Positions 7,672 to 17,034 of a stretch of 64,000 nucleotides of DNA are shown here, one piece after another (within the stretch, counting starts at the first letter, position 1; the number at the start of each line of letters is the position of its first letter). The DNA comes from Streptomyces meridianus (lineage in GTDB: Bacteria; Actinomycetota; Actinomycetes; Streptomycetales; Streptomycetaceae): NCBI RefSeq assembly GCF_023703325.1, contig NZ_JAMQGM010000028.1:1-64000 (forward strand), written 5' to 3'. Position numbers and translations under genes: made by a program. The notes under the pieces were generated by a model. The model saw only the letters and a list, made by a program, of their open reading frames with translations. It was not told the origin of the DNA and did no database searches.

Positions 7672-8604
7672 TTACCGTCGACGGCGCTGCAGAGCGACCG
7701 CTGCAGCCGCGCCGCCCGCGATCGCACCGACCCCGGCGGCGGCGGGGATGCCGACCTTGGCTGCCTTGCGCGCCGTGCGGTAGTCGCGGAGCCGCCAGCC
7801 GTTCGTGCGGGCGTACTTGCGCAACCGTGCGTCAGGGTTGATCGCATACGGATGTCCGACGATCGAGAGCATCGGGATGTCGTTCGCCGAGTCGCTGTAC
7901 GCCGCACAGCGCGACAGTTCGAGCCCCTCGGCGGTGGCCAGTGCACGTACGGCTTCCGCCTTGGACGGTCCGTGCAGTGGTTCGCCGACGAGCCGGCCCG
8001 TGTAGACGCCGTCCACGGACTCGGCGACCGTGCCCAGGGCTCCGGTCAGGCCCAGCCGGCGAGCGATGATCGTTGCGGTCTCCACGGGGGCCGCGGTGAC
8101 GAGCCAGACCTTCTGTCCGGCGTCGAGGTGCGCCTGGGCGAGGGCGCGGGTGCCCGGCCAGATGCGTCCGGCCATGTACTCGTCGTAGATCTCCTCGCCG
8201 ATCTCCATGAGTTCGGAGACCTGGTGGCCCTGCACGATGGAGAGCGCGCTGTTGCGCGCGTCCTCCATGTGGGCCGGGTCCTCGACGCCGGCCATCCGGA
8301 ACCAGGCCTGCTGCCAGGCGAAGCGGCCGAGTTCGCGCGTCGTGAAGAATTTGCGCTTGTACAGACCGCGGCCGAAATGGAACAGGGCCGCGCCCTGCAT
8401 GACGGTGTTGTCCAGATCGAAGAAGGCAGCCGCCAACGGATCCCCGGCGACGGGGAATTCGGGTTCGGGGATGTCGGGGGTCCCGGCGCCGAACTCCTCG
8501 GCGGTGGCGGTCTTGCGGGCTGCCTCGGCAGCGGCTTCGCCTGCGAGCACGCTGCGTGCGGTGGCGGAACGCCTGCGGGGGGTGATCCATCCCAGTGCGG
8601 CCAT
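7672..8604 (-). CDS. HAD-IB family phosphatase with C-terminal membrane anchor
   Basis: A SerB-type HAD subfamily IB hydrolase of 310 residues. The nucleophile motif is [13 protein letters not shown], motif II lies in WLVTAAPVE, and motif III/IV is the [12 protein letters not shown] acidic loop followed by [15 protein letters not shown]. The C-terminus is a Gly/Ala stretch ([18 protein letters not shown]) and an Arg cluster, suggesting tail anchoring or a membrane-proximal helix. Relatives hydrolyse phosphoserine, lysophosphatidate-like lipids or glycerol phosphate; the substrate is unknown here. The ATG at 8604 ([13 protein letters not shown]) is preferred over upstream starts that add a low-complexity extension. 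It lies upstream of bldN on the same strand. Confidence 0.87.
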   Translation of the reverse strand: MAALGWITPRRRSATARSVLAGEAAAEAARKTATAEEFGAGTPDIPEPEFPVAGDPLAAAFFDLDNTVMQGAALFHFGRGLYKRKFFTTRELGRFAWQQAWFRMAGVEDPAHMEDARNSALSIVQGHQVSELMEIGEEIYDEYMAGRIWPGTRALAQAHLDAGQKVWLVTAAPVETATIIARRLGLTGALGTVAESVDGVYTGRLVGEPLHGPSKAEAVRALATAEGLELSRCAAYSDSANDIPMLSIVGHPYAINPDARLRKYARTNGWRLRDYRTARKAAKVGIPAAAGVGAIAGGAAAAVALQRRRR

Positions 8605-8744
8605 GGCGCGAGCATAGCCAGTCCCGGGGCGCAACCCGAGCCGCTGGATTCCGCTCGGCGTCCGTGTTGCGCAGGTCACGGCGCGCCTGCCGCCGTCCGG
8701 ACGCTGGGCAAGGGGCGCGGGTCCGCGCTCGGCACAATGGACCC

Positions 8745-9023
8745 ATGAGTCCGCTGCTGCCGCGCAAGAGCCGGAAGAAGCCCGCCGAGCACACTGTCAC
8801 CCTCATCGGAAAGCCCGGGTGCCACCTGTGCGACGACGCCCGCGCTGTGGTCGCTGAGGTCTGCGGGGATCTGGGTGCGGCGTGGGAGGAGCACGACATC
8901 GACCGGGATGCCGAACTGCACCGCAAGTACTGGGAGCAGATCCCGGTGGTGCTCGTGGACGGCGCGCAGCACGACTTCTGGCGGGTCGACCCGGCGCGGC
9001 TGCGCCGCGCGCTGGGCGGCTGA
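8745..9023 (+). CDS. Glutaredoxin-like thioredoxin-fold protein
   Basis: A compact 92-residue redox protein. The active site is [11 protein letters not shown], a CxxC pair at the start of the first helix, and the cis-Pro segment is [10 protein letters not shown]. The trailing ...[13 protein letters not shown] helix fits the DUF836/glutaredoxin family. The ATG at 8745 gives a short basic leader ([12 protein letters not shown]) before beta-1. It lies upstream of rex in the same orientation, but a 312-bp gap containing the Rex operator separates them. Its partner substrate is unknown. Confidence 0.85.
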   Translation: MSPLLPRKSRKKPAEHTVTLIGKPGCHLCDDARAVVAEVCGDLGAAWEEHDIDRDAELHRKYWEQIPVVLVDGAQHDFWRVDPARLRRALGG

Positions 9024-9335
9024 CGCCGGGCTGATGCGCGGCCTCCCGGGCGTCCGTCGACAGCTCGGGGCCTGCCCGGGCGCGGGTACGATCGTGGGAA
9101 CCGGCCGGGGGGACGGCGTGAGGAGAGTGGGCGCGTGCCCTCGTTCGCGGCTGTGCGGCGGAGGGCCGGCTGTGGTTGCGGATCCGTCCGGAAACCGTGC
9201 GTGACGCCGGTCACTTTGCTCGGACAAATCGGACGCCATCTTTGTGCACGCGTTCACAAAGGCATAGCCTGGCGTGGACGGGGCGGCCCTGGAACGCGTG
9301 GCCGCCCACAGCCCCGCTCTACCCGCAGGAGCACC
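9024..9335 (+). promoter_or_regulatory. rex-hem promoter region
   Basis: A 312-bp gap with no gene. It carries the Rex operator at 9241-9260. A possible promoter overlaps it, with -35-like TTGTGC at 9242-9247 and -10-like TAGCCT at 9266-9271. AGGAG precedes the rex GTG start. Confidence 0.6.
9241..9260 (+). promoter_or_regulatory. Rex operator (ROP), autoregulatory
   Basis: TTTGTGCACGCGTTCACAAA matches the Streptomyces Rex operator core TGTGAACGCGTTCACA at 15 of 16 positions. It lies about 75 bp before the rex start. In S. coelicolor, Rex represses its own rex-hemACD operon through such a site when the NADH/NAD+ ratio is low. Confidence 0.92.
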
Positions 9336-10097
9336 GTGGCAACTGGCCGAACTCACCGTCCGGCGACCCGCAGCCGAGGGATTCCCGAGGCCACGGTCGC
9401 CAGGCTTCCGCTGTATCTGCGCGCTCTGACCGCACTGTCGGAGCGTTCGGTCCCCACGGTCTCCTCCGAGGAGCTCGCGACGGCGGCCGGGGTCAATTCG
9501 GCCAAGCTGCGCAAGGACTTCTCCTACCTCGGCTCCTACGGCACCCGCGGGGTCGGCTACGACGTCGAGTACCTCGTCTACCAGATCTCCCGCGAGCTCG
9601 GTCTCACCCAGGACTGGCCGGTCGTCATCGTCGGTATCGGTAACCTCGGCGCCGCCCTCGCGAACTACGGCGGTTTCGCCTCCCGCGGCTTCCGGGTCGC
9701 CGCGCTGATCGACGCGGACCCCGCCATGGCAGGCAAGCCCGTCGCGGGTCTCCCGGTCCGGCACACCGACGAACTCGAATCGATCATCAGCGACAACGGC
9801 GTTTCGATCGGCGTCATCGCCACTCCGGCGGGTGCCGCCCAGCAGGTCTGCGACCGGCTCGTCGCCGCCGGCGTCACCAGCATCCTGAACTTCGCGCCCA
9901 CCGTGCTGTCCGTGCCCGACGGCGTGGACGTGCGCAAGGTCGATCTGTCGATCGAGCTGCAGATCCTCGCCTTCCACGAGCAGCGCAAGTCCGGCGAGGA
10001 CGCAGGCCAGGCCGTCGCGCCGCCGCCTCCGCTGCGGTCGGCGTCCGACGGCCGGAAGGGGCCCGACGGGGACGTCCCCGCGGTGATGCCGGCATGA
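9336..10097 (+). CDS. rex: Redox-sensing transcriptional repressor Rex
   Basis: A 253-residue homodimeric repressor that binds NAD+ or NADH and releases DNA when NADH is high. The N-terminal winged helix covers about residues 15-90, with EELATAAGVNSAKLRKDFSYLG as the recognition region and the conserved SYGTRGVGYDV linker. The Rossmann domain follows with VVIVGIGNLGAAL and the C-terminal domain-swapped helix IELQILAFHEQRK. The last ~30 residues are a Pro/Asp-rich extension. The GTG at 9336 has AGGAG upstream and gives the canonical MATGRTHRPATRSRGIPEATV. Its stop overlaps the hemA start (ATGA), so Rex level and heme precursor synthesis are tied together. Confidence 0.97.
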   Translation: MATGRTHRPATRSRGIPEATVARLPLYLRALTALSERSVPTVSSEELATAAGVNSAKLRKDFSYLGSYGTRGVGYDVEYLVYQISRELGLTQDWPVVIVGIGNLGAALANYGGFASRGFRVAALIDADPAMAGKPVAGLPVRHTDELESIISDNGVSIGVIATPAGAAQQVCDRLVAAGVTSILNFAPTVLSVPDGVDVRKVDLSIELQILAFHEQRKSGEDAGQAVAPPPPLRSASDGRKGPDGDVPAVMPA

Positions 10098-11443
10098 GTC
10101 TTCTGGTCGTCGGGCTGAGCCATCGCAGCGCGCCGGTGAGCGTGCTCGAGCGTTCGGCCCTCTCCTCCGATGCACAGACCAAGCTGCTGCAGGACACCCT
10201 CGCCGCCGAGCCGACGGCGGAGGCCGCAGTGCTCGCGACGTGCAACCGGGTCGAGCTGTACGCGGACGTGGACAAGTTCCACGCCGGTGTGGCGGAGCTG
10301 TCCACCTTGCTGTCCCAGCACAGCGGCGTCGGTCTGGAGGAGCTCACCCCCTACCTCTACGTCCACTACGAGGACCGGGCGGTCCACCACCTGTTCTCGG
10401 TGGCCTGCGGCCTGGACTCGATGGTCGTCGGCGAGGGGCAGATCCTCGGCCAGATCAAGGACGCCCTGGCGCTCGGCCAGGAGCTGCACACTGCCGGCCG
10501 GCTGCTGAACGATCTGTTCCAGCAGGCGCTGCGGGTGGGCAAGCGCGCGCACAGCGAGACCGGTATCGACCGGGCCGGGCAGTCGCTCGTCACGTTCGGC
10601 CTCGAGCAGCTCGCGGGCGACCGTCCGGTGGCCGAGTGGGCGCCGGGCAGGCGCGCCCTGGTGATCGGCGCCGGTTCGATGTCCTCGCTGGCCGCCACGA
10701 CGCTGGCCCGCGCCGGCGTGTCCGAACTGGTGATCGCGAATCGGACGCTGGAGCGTGCCGAGCGGCTCGCGGGAACCCTCGGCGGACGCGCCGTGCCGAT
10801 CGGCGCCGTCGGGAACGAACTCCCGCACGCCGACCTCGTCGTCTCCTGCACCGGTGCCACGGGTCTGGTGCTGACCGGCGAGCAGGTCGGGGCCGCCGTA
10901 CGGGAACGCGCTGCCGAGACCTTTCTGCTGGACCTGGCGATGCCCCGGGACATCGACGCGGCCGTGCACCGCCTGGAGGGCGTGCGGCTGGTCGACATCG
11001 AGACGCTGGCCGAGGCGGCTTCGGGGCGGACCGGCGAAGAGAGCACGGCGGCCGGGCCGATGGCGGCCGACGTGGACCGGGTGCGGACCATCGTCTCGGC
11101 CGAGGTCTCGGCCTTCGGCGCAGCCCAGCGTGCCGTGCACATCACGCCGACGGTGGTCGCGCTGCGTACCATGGCGGCGGATGTGGTCTCCGGCGAGATC
11201 GCCCGGCTGTACGGCCGCCTGCCCGACCTGGACGACCGGCAGCGCTCCGAGATCGCCCAGACGGTGCGCCGCGTCGTGGACAAGCTGCTCCACGCGCCGA
11301 CGGTGCGCGTCAAGCAGCTCGCGGGCGAGCCCGGTGGCGCCGGGTACGCGGACGCGCTGCGCGAACTCTTCGACCTCGACCCGCAGGCGGTCGCCGCCGT
11401 CAGCCGGGCGGACACGGGCGACCCGGAACGGGAGCGGGCATGA
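10094..11443 (+). CDS. hemA: Glutamyl-tRNA reductase
   Basis: Catalyses NADPH-dependent reduction of glutamyl-tRNA(Glu) to glutamate-1-semialdehyde, the committed step of the C5 tetrapyrrole pathway. The 449 residues include the nucleophilic Cys50 in LATCNRVELYAD, the substrate motif VVGEGQILGQIKDA, the NADPH site VIGAGSMSSLAATTLA, and a C-terminal dimerisation helix. It starts by a 4-bp overlap with rex and ends by a 4-bp overlap with hemC. Its product is converted to 5-aminolevulinate by HemL, encoded about 26 kb downstream. Confidence 0.97.
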   Translation: MSLLVVGLSHRSAPVSVLERSALSSDAQTKLLQDTLAAEPTAEAAVLATCNRVELYADVDKFHAGVAELSTLLSQHSGVGLEELTPYLYVHYEDRAVHHLFSVACGLDSMVVGEGQILGQIKDALALGQELHTAGRLLNDLFQQALRVGKRAHSETGIDRAGQSLVTFGLEQLAGDRPVAEWAPGRRALVIGAGSMSSLAATTLARAGVSELVIANRTLERAERLAGTLGGRAVPIGAVGNELPHADLVVSCTGATGLVLTGEQVGAAVRERAAETFLLDLAMPRDIDAAVHRLEGVRLVDIETLAEAASGRTGEESTAAGPMAADVDRVRTIVSAEVSAFGAAQRAVHITPTVVALRTMAADVVSGEIARLYGRLPDLDDRQRSEIAQTVRRVVDKLLHAPTVRVKQLAGEPGGAGYADALRELFDLDPQAVAAVSRADTGDPERERA

Positions 11444-12447
11444 GCAGCACCGACATGAACAGCAGGCCACTGCGGCTGGGGACCAGGCGGAGCAAGCTCG
11501 CCATGGCCCAGTCCGGTCAGGTGGCCGAGCGGGTCCGGGAGGTCACCGGTCGCCCGGTGGAGCTCGTCGAGATCACCACGTACGGCGACACCTCGCGCGA
11601 GCACCTCGCGCAGATCGGCGGGACCGGCGTCTTCGTCTCCGCCCTGCGCGACGCCCTGCTCAGCGGGGAGATCGACTTCGCGGTGCACTCGCTCAAGGAC
11701 CTGCCGACCGCGCAGCCGGAGGAGCTGGCGGTCGCCGCGATCCCGGCCCGTGAGGACCCGCGGGACGCACTGGTGGCCCGCGACGGCCTGACCTTCGAGC
11801 AGCTGCTCACCGGCTCCGCGGCTCCGGCCCGGATCGGCACCGGGTCGCCGCGGCGCATGGCCCAGCTGAACGGCTGGGCCCGGTCGCTCGGACTCGAGGT
11901 CGAGACCGTTCCGATCCGCGGCAACGTCGACACCCGGATCGGTTACGTGCGCTCCGGAGAGCTCGACGGAGTCGTCCTCGCGGCCGCCGGGCTCAGCCGG
12001 ATCGGCCGGATCGGCGAGGCCACCGAACTGATCGATGTCGATGCCGTCCTGCCCGCGCCCGGACAGGGGGCGCTGGCGGTCGAATGCGTCGCCGGCCGTC
12101 CCGTGGACGGTGTCTCCGGCGTCGACCTGGCATCCCGGCTCGCGGAGCTCGACGACCCCTTGACCAGGGCCGCCGTGACCGCCGAGCGATCCCTGCTCGC
12201 CGCCCTGGAGGCCGGCTGCAGTGCACCCGTGGGTGCGCTGGCCGACTTCCCGGCCGACGGGCAGGTTGTCACCGAAATGCGCCTGCGCGGCGTCGTCGGC
12301 ACCACCGACGGCAAGACGCTGGTGCAGCTGTCCACCACCGGTCCCGTACCCGCGTCACACGACGACGCCATGGCTCTCGGTCGCGAACTCGCGTCCGAGA
12401 TGCTCGCGAAGGGTGCGGCCGGTCTTATGGGGGAGCGAGCACTTTGA
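11440..12447 (+). CDS. hemC: Hydroxymethylbilane synthase (porphobilinogen deaminase)
   Basis: A cytosolic enzyme that polymerises four porphobilinogens into hydroxymethylbilane on a covalent dipyrromethane cofactor. Of its 335 residues, GTRRSKLAMAQSGQ opens domain 1, DFAVHSLKDLPT carries the catalytic Asp region, RRMAQL and RGNVDTRI supply substrate-binding Arg residues, and the cofactor Cys is in LEAGCSAPVGA near residue 260. It is coupled to hemA by ATGA and to the downstream fusion gene by a TTGA overlap. Confidence 0.96.
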   Translation: MSSTDMNSRPLRLGTRRSKLAMAQSGQVAERVREVTGRPVELVEITTYGDTSREHLAQIGGTGVFVSALRDALLSGEIDFAVHSLKDLPTAQPEELAVAAIPAREDPRDALVARDGLTFEQLLTGSAAPARIGTGSPRRMAQLNGWARSLGLEVETVPIRGNVDTRIGYVRSGELDGVVLAAAGLSRIGRIGEATELIDVDAVLPAPGQGALAVECVAGRPVDGVSGVDLASRLAELDDPLTRAAVTAERSLLAALEAGCSAPVGALADFPADGQVVTEMRLRGVVGTTDGKTLVQLSTTGPVPASHDDAMALGRELASEMLAKGAAGLMGERAL

Positions 12448-14108
12448 GCCCCACCGCCGCAAATCTCCGACCAGCTCAGCACACGGCTGCTGCCGGCCAC
12501 GTCACCTTCCTCGGTGCCGGTCCGGGAGACCCCGGTCTGCTGACGCTGCGCGCCGTCGAGGCGCTGAACCACGCCGATGTGCTGGTCGCCGACCCGCAGG
12601 TACTCGACGTAGTGCGTCACCACGCGAGGGCAGGCGTGGACATCCAGGCTTCGTCCGGGCAGGACGGCACGTCAACTACCCCTTCCGGAACGGATGTTGC
12701 CGCCCCGGCGGAAGATGCGGCCAATCTTGTCATGGCGGCGGCGCGCGGCGGCAAGCGGGTGGTCCGTGCCGTGGCGGGCGATCCGGGTCTCGACGGCAAT
12801 GCCGCCGGGGAGATGCTCGCCTGCGCGGACGAGGGCATCGTCTTCGAGGTGGTGCCGGGCGTGGCCACGGCCGTCGGCGTACCGGCCTACGCGGGTATCC
12901 CGCTGCGGACGGAGTCGGGCGCGGACGTGCGGTTCGTCGACGCCCGTACCGCGACCGAGCAGTGCTGGGGCGAGATCGGCACGAGCGACGCCACCGCGGT
13001 GGTTTCGGCAACGCTGGACACTGTGGTGGGGGCCGCCGGCGACCTGGTCGCCGCGGGGCGCAAGCCCGACACCCCGCTGACGGTGACCGTGGCCGGTACC
13101 ACGACCCGTCAGCGCACCTGGACGGCGACGCTCGGCAGCATCGCGCAGGTGCTGAAGGCGGCGAAGGTCCTGCCGTCCGTCGAAGGCGGCCGTCCGGTGA
13201 TAGCCGTGGTCGGTGAACAGAGCGACGCGAAGCTCGCCTGGTTCGAGTCCAAGCCGCTGTTCGGCTGGAAGGTGCTCGTGCCGCGGACGAAGGAGCAGGC
13301 GGCCTCGCTGTCCGACCAGCTGAGAAGCTACGGCGCCGTGCCCAGCGAGGTGCCGACCATCGCCGTCGAGCCGCCCCGTACCCCGCAGCAGATGGAGCGT
13401 GCGGTCAAGGGACTGGTGACCGGCCGGTACGAGTGGATCGCCTTCACCTCGGTCAACGCGGTCAAGGCCGTCCGGGAGAAGTTCGAGGAGTACGGGCTCG
13501 ACGCCCGTGCCTTCGCCGGCATCAAGGTCGCGGCCGTGGGCGAGCAGACCGCCAAGGCCCTGGTCGACTTCGGCGTGAAGCCCGACCTGGTGCCCAGCGG
13601 GGAGCAGTCGGCTGCGGGTCTGCTGGAGGACTGGCCGCCGTACGACCCGGTGTTCGACCCGATCGACCGGGTCTTCCTGCCGCGTGCGGACATCGCCACC
13701 GAGACCCTGGTGGCGGGCCTGATCGAGCTCGGCTGGGAGGTGGACGACGTCACGGCCTACCGGACCGTCCGTGCCTCGCCCCCGCCGGCCGAGACCCGTG
13801 AGGCGATCAAGGGCGGCGGCTTCGACGCGGTCCTGTTCACGTCGTCGAGCACGGTGCGCAATCTCGTCGGCATCGCCGGCAAGCCGCACAATGTCACGGT
13901 CATCGCCTGCATCGGACCGGCCACCGCCAAGACGGCGGAGGAGCACGGCCTGCGGGTCGACGTTCTGTCGCCCGAGCCGTCGGTGCACAAGCTGGCGGAG
14001 GCGCTCGCGGAGTTCGGTGCGCAGCGCCGGGCGGCGGCCGTCGAGGCAGGTGAACACGTCACCAGGCCGAGCGAGCGCCGGCCCGGATCGCGCAGGAGGC
14101 GCAGTTGA
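12444..14108 (+). CDS. hemD: SUMT-like domain fused to uroporphyrinogen-III synthase
   Basis: A 554-residue fusion. Residues ~15-250 resemble uroporphyrinogen-III C-methyltransferase ([41 protein letters not shown]). Residues ~265-540 are uroporphyrinogen-III synthase ([39 protein letters not shown]), which cyclises hydroxymethylbilane with inversion of ring D. The methyltransferase half has lost the usual RLKGGDPFxFGRG loop: the aligned stretch is [17 protein letters not shown]. The TH motif after PAYAGIPL is replaced by RTES. It may no longer methylate. The TTG start at 12444 overlaps the hemC stop and has GGGGGAG upstream. The Arg-rich tail overlaps the hemB start. Confidence 0.92.
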   Translation: MSPTAANLRPAQHTAAAGHVTFLGAGPGDPGLLTLRAVEALNHADVLVADPQVLDVVRHHARAGVDIQASSGQDGTSTTPSGTDVAAPAEDAANLVMAAARGGKRVVRAVAGDPGLDGNAAGEMLACADEGIVFEVVPGVATAVGVPAYAGIPLRTESGADVRFVDARTATEQCWGEIGTSDATAVVSATLDTVVGAAGDLVAAGRKPDTPLTVTVAGTTTRQRTWTATLGSIAQVLKAAKVLPSVEGGRPVIAVVGEQSDAKLAWFESKPLFGWKVLVPRTKEQAASLSDQLRSYGAVPSEVPTIAVEPPRTPQQMERAVKGLVTGRYEWIAFTSVNAVKAVREKFEEYGLDARAFAGIKVAAVGEQTAKALVDFGVKPDLVPSGEQSAAGLLEDWPPYDPVFDPIDRVFLPRADIATETLVAGLIELGWEVDDVTAYRTVRASPPPAETREAIKGGGFDAVLFTSSSTVRNLVGIAGKPHNVTVIACIGPATAKTAEEHGLRVDVLSPEPSVHKLAEALAEFGAQRRAAAVEAGEHVTRPSERRPGSRRRRS

Positions 14109-15097
14109 CCACGTACGGAGACTTCCCGGGAGCGCGGCCACGGAGGCTGCGGACCACGCCGGCCATGCGCCGGCTGGTGGCCGAGACCCGGCTGCACCCG
14201 GCGGACCTGATCCTTCCCGCGTTCGTGCGGGAGGGGATCGGTGAGCCGGTGCCGGTGTCGTCCATGCCCGGCGTCGTGCAGCACACCCGCAACACACTGC
14301 GGAAGGCCGCGGCGGAGGCGGTGGAGGCCGGGGTCGGCGGGATCATGCTGTTCGGTGTGCCCGCGCACAAGGACGCGGTGGGCTCGCAGGGGACGGATCC
14401 GAACGGCATTCTCCAGCTGGCGATCCGGGACGTGAAGGAGGAGGTCGGCGACGCTCTCGTCGTCATGTCCGACCTGTGTCTGGACGAGTTCACCGACCAC
14501 GGCCACTGCGGGGTCCTCGACACCGAAGGCCGGGTGGACAACGACGCGACGCTGGAGCGCTACGCGGAGATGGCGCGGGTCCAGGCGGACGCGGGCGTCG
14601 ACGTCGTCGGGCCGAGCGGCATGATGGACGGCCAGGTGCGGGTGGTGCGCGAGGCGCTGGACGGCATCGGTCACCAGGAGGTTGCGGTCCTCGCCTACAC
14701 GGCGAAGTACGCCTCCGCGTTCTACGGGCCGTTCCGGGAGGCCGTGGACTCGTCGCTGAAGGGCGACCGCAAGACGTACCAGCAGGACCCGGCCAACGCC
14801 CGCGAGTCGATGCGGGAGCTGGAGCTCGACCTCGCCGAGGGCGCCGACATGGTGATGGTGAAGCCGGCGCTGCCCTATCTGGACATCCTGCGCCGGGTCG
14901 CGGATGCGGTGGACGTTCCGGTGGCCGCCTACCAGGTCTCGGGCGAGTACGCGATGGTCGAGGCGGCGGCGGAGCGCGGCTGGGTCGACCGGGAGCGGAT
15001 CATCATGGAGACGCTGACCGGGGCGAAGCGCGCGGGCGCCGGCACGGTGCTGACGTACTGGGCCGTGGAGGCGGCGCAGCGGCTGGCCCGCGGCTGA
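14105..15097 (+). CDS. hemB: Delta-aminolevulinic acid dehydratase (porphobilinogen synthase)
   Basis: Condenses two 5-aminolevulinates to porphobilinogen, upstream of HemC in the pathway. The 330-residue TIM barrel carries the two active-site lysines in [14 protein letters not shown] and [12 protein letters not shown] (about Lys253, the Schiff-base residue). The metal-binding segment is [11 protein letters not shown] (Cys125, Asp127, Cys135): two of the three zinc cysteines are kept and the middle one is Asp, intermediate between zinc and magnesium types. The TTG start has GGAGG upstream and overlaps the previous stop. It is the last gene of the rex-hem run; a hairpin follows. Confidence 0.96.
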   Translation: MTTYGDFPGARPRRLRTTPAMRRLVAETRLHPADLILPAFVREGIGEPVPVSSMPGVVQHTRNTLRKAAAEAVEAGVGGIMLFGVPAHKDAVGSQGTDPNGILQLAIRDVKEEVGDALVVMSDLCLDEFTDHGHCGVLDTEGRVDNDATLERYAEMARVQADAGVDVVGPSGMMDGQVRVVREALDGIGHQEVAVLAYTAKYASAFYGPFREAVDSSLKGDRKTYQQDPANARESMRELELDLAEGADMVMVKPALPYLDILRRVADAVDVPVAAYQVSGEYAMVEAAAERGWVDRERIIMETLTGAKRAGAGTVLTYWAVEAAQRLARG

Positions 15098-15137
15098 CGG
15101 GTCGAGGCTGACAGGGCCTGGCAGGCAAGGCATTCTC

Positions 15138-15167
15138 GGCGGCCCCGGACTACGGTCCGGGGCCGCC
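15138..15167 (+). terminator. Hairpin terminator after hemB
   Basis: A perfect 12-bp GC-rich stem (15138-15149 and 15156-15167) with a six-base loop, 40 bp past the hemB stop. There is no T-tract, as is usual in Streptomyces. Confidence 0.7.
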
Positions 15168-15269
15168 GTCGTCGTGTCCGGGGCGCAGCACCAAGGGGTG
15201 GAAAGTGCGGTTGTGACAAGGGTTGACGGGTGCATGCAGGAGTCCTAGGTTCCAACGAACGGTCTTTCC

Positions 15270-15286
15270 ATTCCGCATAGTGGAAT
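15270..15286 (+). promoter_or_regulatory. Inverted repeat upstream of lactate permease, candidate operator
   Basis: ATTCCGCATAGTGGAAT has five-base arms around a seven-base centre, 20 bp before the permease start. The TTCCGC-A-GTGGAA layout resembles operators of IclR-family regulators, but no such regulator is encoded in this window. Confidence 0.45.
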
Positions 15287-15305
15287 TTCTGCAGCGGAGG
15301 TCCAT

Positions 15306-16985
15306 GTGTTCCGCCCCGTCCTCGACCCGGTGATCGACTCCCTCGCCTGGTCCGCGCTCGTCGCGGCAGTCCCCCTGCTCGTCTTCTTCGTTCTCCTCGG
15401 TCTGGTGCGGCTGAAAGCCTCCTGGGCCGCGCTGGCCTCGTTGGCCGCATCCGTCCTGGTGGCGATCGGCGTCTACGCGATGCCGGCGGGGCAGGCGCTG
15501 AGCTCGGCGGCCGAGGGTGCGCTGTTCGGTCTCTTCCCCATCATGTGGATCGTCGTCAACGCCCTGTGGATCTATCAGATCACCGTGGACACCGGGCATT
15601 TCGAGGTTCTGCGCCGGTCGTTCGGGCGGCTTTCCGACGATCAGCGCCTCCAGGCGATCATCGTGGCGTTCTGCTTCGGCGCCCTGCTGGAGGCGCTCGC
15701 CGGCTTCGGGGCGCCCGTGGCGATCAGCTCGGTCATGCTCATCGCCCTGGGCTTCCGGCCCTTCAAGGCCGCGACCGTGGCGCTGGTCGCCAACACCGCG
15801 CCCGTCGCCTTCGGGGCCATGGGCACTCCGGTGATCACCCTGGCCAAGCTGACCGGGCTGTCGCTCGACGACGTCGCCTCGACCGTCGGCCGGCAGACAC
15901 CCGTGCTCGCCGCGGTCGTCCCGCTGCTGCTGGTCTTCCTCGTCGACGGCCGCCGTGGGCTGCGGCAGACCTGGCTGCCCGCTCTGGTGACCGGCGTGAC
16001 GTTCGGTGTGGCCCAGTTCGTCACCGCGAACTACATCTCGGTCGAACTGACCGACGTCGTCGCGGCCCTGATCTCCGTCGGCGCCCTCGTGCTGCTGATG
16101 CGGGTGCTGCCCGGAGGCGGCGTGAGCGGGGCGAGCCGCACGCCGCCGCTGATCGCGGGCGGCAGCGAGGACGCGGAGCCCGCCCAGGCGGAGCGGGCCG
16201 AGCGGGACGCCCGGGACGCCCGGGAGGAGGTTGCGGAGGAACGCGGGGCGGTGGTGAAGGCCTACCTTCCGTACGCCGTCGTCATCGCGGTCTTCGCGGT
16301 GACGCAACTCCCGCCGGTGAAGGCGCTGTTGGCGCACGGCACGGTCGTCTTCGACTGGCCCGGTCTGGACGTCGCCGACCCGGTCACCGGCGAGCCCGTC
16401 GCAGCCTCGGCCTTCACCTTCAACTGGCTGCCTGCCACCGGCACCATGCTGTTGCTCAGCGGAGTCATCACGGTGGCCCTGCTCGGGGTACGGCCGTCCG
16501 CCGCGGTCCGCGCGTACGGCAGCACCCTGCGCCAGCTCGCGTCGGCCATCCTCACCGTCGCCGCGGTGCTGGCGCTCGCCTACGTGATGAACCTGTCCGG
16601 CCAGACCACCACCATCGGCCACTGGATTGCCGGGGCCGGCGCGGGCCTGGCGTTCCTGTCACCGGTGCTCGGCTGGCTCGGCGTCGCCGTCAGCGGATCC
16701 GACACCTCGTCCAACGCCCTGTTCGGCGCTCTCCAGGTGGCGGCCGCGAAGAGCTCCGGCTTCAGTCCCGAACTGCTGGCCTCCGCCAACAGCTCGGGTG
16801 GCGTCCTCGGCAAGATGATCTCGCCGCAGAACCTGGCCATCGCCGCCGCGGCCACCGGACTCGGCGGCAGGGAACCGGAGTTGCTGCGGAAGGTCGTCGT
16901 CTGGAGCCTGCTGTTGCTCCTGCTGATCTGCATCCTCGTCGCCCTGCAGGCCACACCGGTGCTGGCCTGGATGCTTCCCACCTGA
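15306..16985 (+). CDS. lldP: L-lactate permease family transporter
   Basis: An integral membrane transporter of 559 residues with about 12-14 hydrophobic segments, matching LctP/LldP proton-coupled lactate or glycolate permeases. Diagnostic parts are the ALLEALAGFGAPVAISS motif, the NTAPVAFGAMGTPVI loop, the SGSDTSSNALFGALQ motif and the SSGGVLGKMISPQNLAIA C-terminal motif. A charged cytosolic insert rich in Glu/Arg lies around residues 275-315. The GTG at 15306 is preceded by GGAGG. A candidate operator lies just upstream. Import of lactate would feed NADH and quinone pools sensed by the neighbouring Rex system, though that link is inference. Confidence 0.93.
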   Translation: MFRPVLDPVIDSLAWSALVAAVPLLVFFVLLGLVRLKASWAALASLAASVLVAIGVYAMPAGQALSSAAEGALFGLFPIMWIVVNALWIYQITVDTGHFEVLRRSFGRLSDDQRLQAIIVAFCFGALLEALAGFGAPVAISSVMLIALGFRPFKAATVALVANTAPVAFGAMGTPVITLAKLTGLSLDDVASTVGRQTPVLAAVVPLLLVFLVDGRRGLRQTWLPALVTGVTFGVAQFVTANYISVELTDVVAALISVGALVLLMRVLPGGGVSGASRTPPLIAGGSEDAEPAQAERAERDARDAREEVAEERGAVVKAYLPYAVVIAVFAVTQLPPVKALLAHGTVVFDWPGLDVADPVTGEPVAASAFTFNWLPATGTMLLLSGVITVALLGVRPSAAVRAYGSTLRQLASAILTVAAVLALAYVMNLSGQTTTIGHWIAGAGAGLAFLSPVLGWLGVAVSGSDTSSNALFGALQVAAAKSSGFSPELLASANSSGGVLGKMISPQNLAIAAAATGLGGREPELLRKVVVWSLLLLLLICILVALQATPVLAWMLPT

Positions 16986-16991
16986 CGGTCC

Positions 16992-17023
16992 GGCCGGTGA
17001 GCCGCTCACGCGGTGCACCGGCC
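16992..17023. terminator. Hairpin between convergent permease and aminotransferase
   Basis: GGCCGGTG (16992-16999) pairs with CACCGGCC (17016-17023), with a nested CCGC/GCGG stem between. It fills the 49-bp convergent gap. Confidence 0.5.
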
Positions 17024-17034
17024 GAGCCGCACCA

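Noticed and set aside
12084..12443. Upstream extension of the hemD fusion gene
   Set aside because: The frame is open but lies entirely within hemC, and its translation is Arg-rich with no similarity. The TTG at 12444 overlaps the hemC stop, as elsewhere in this operon.
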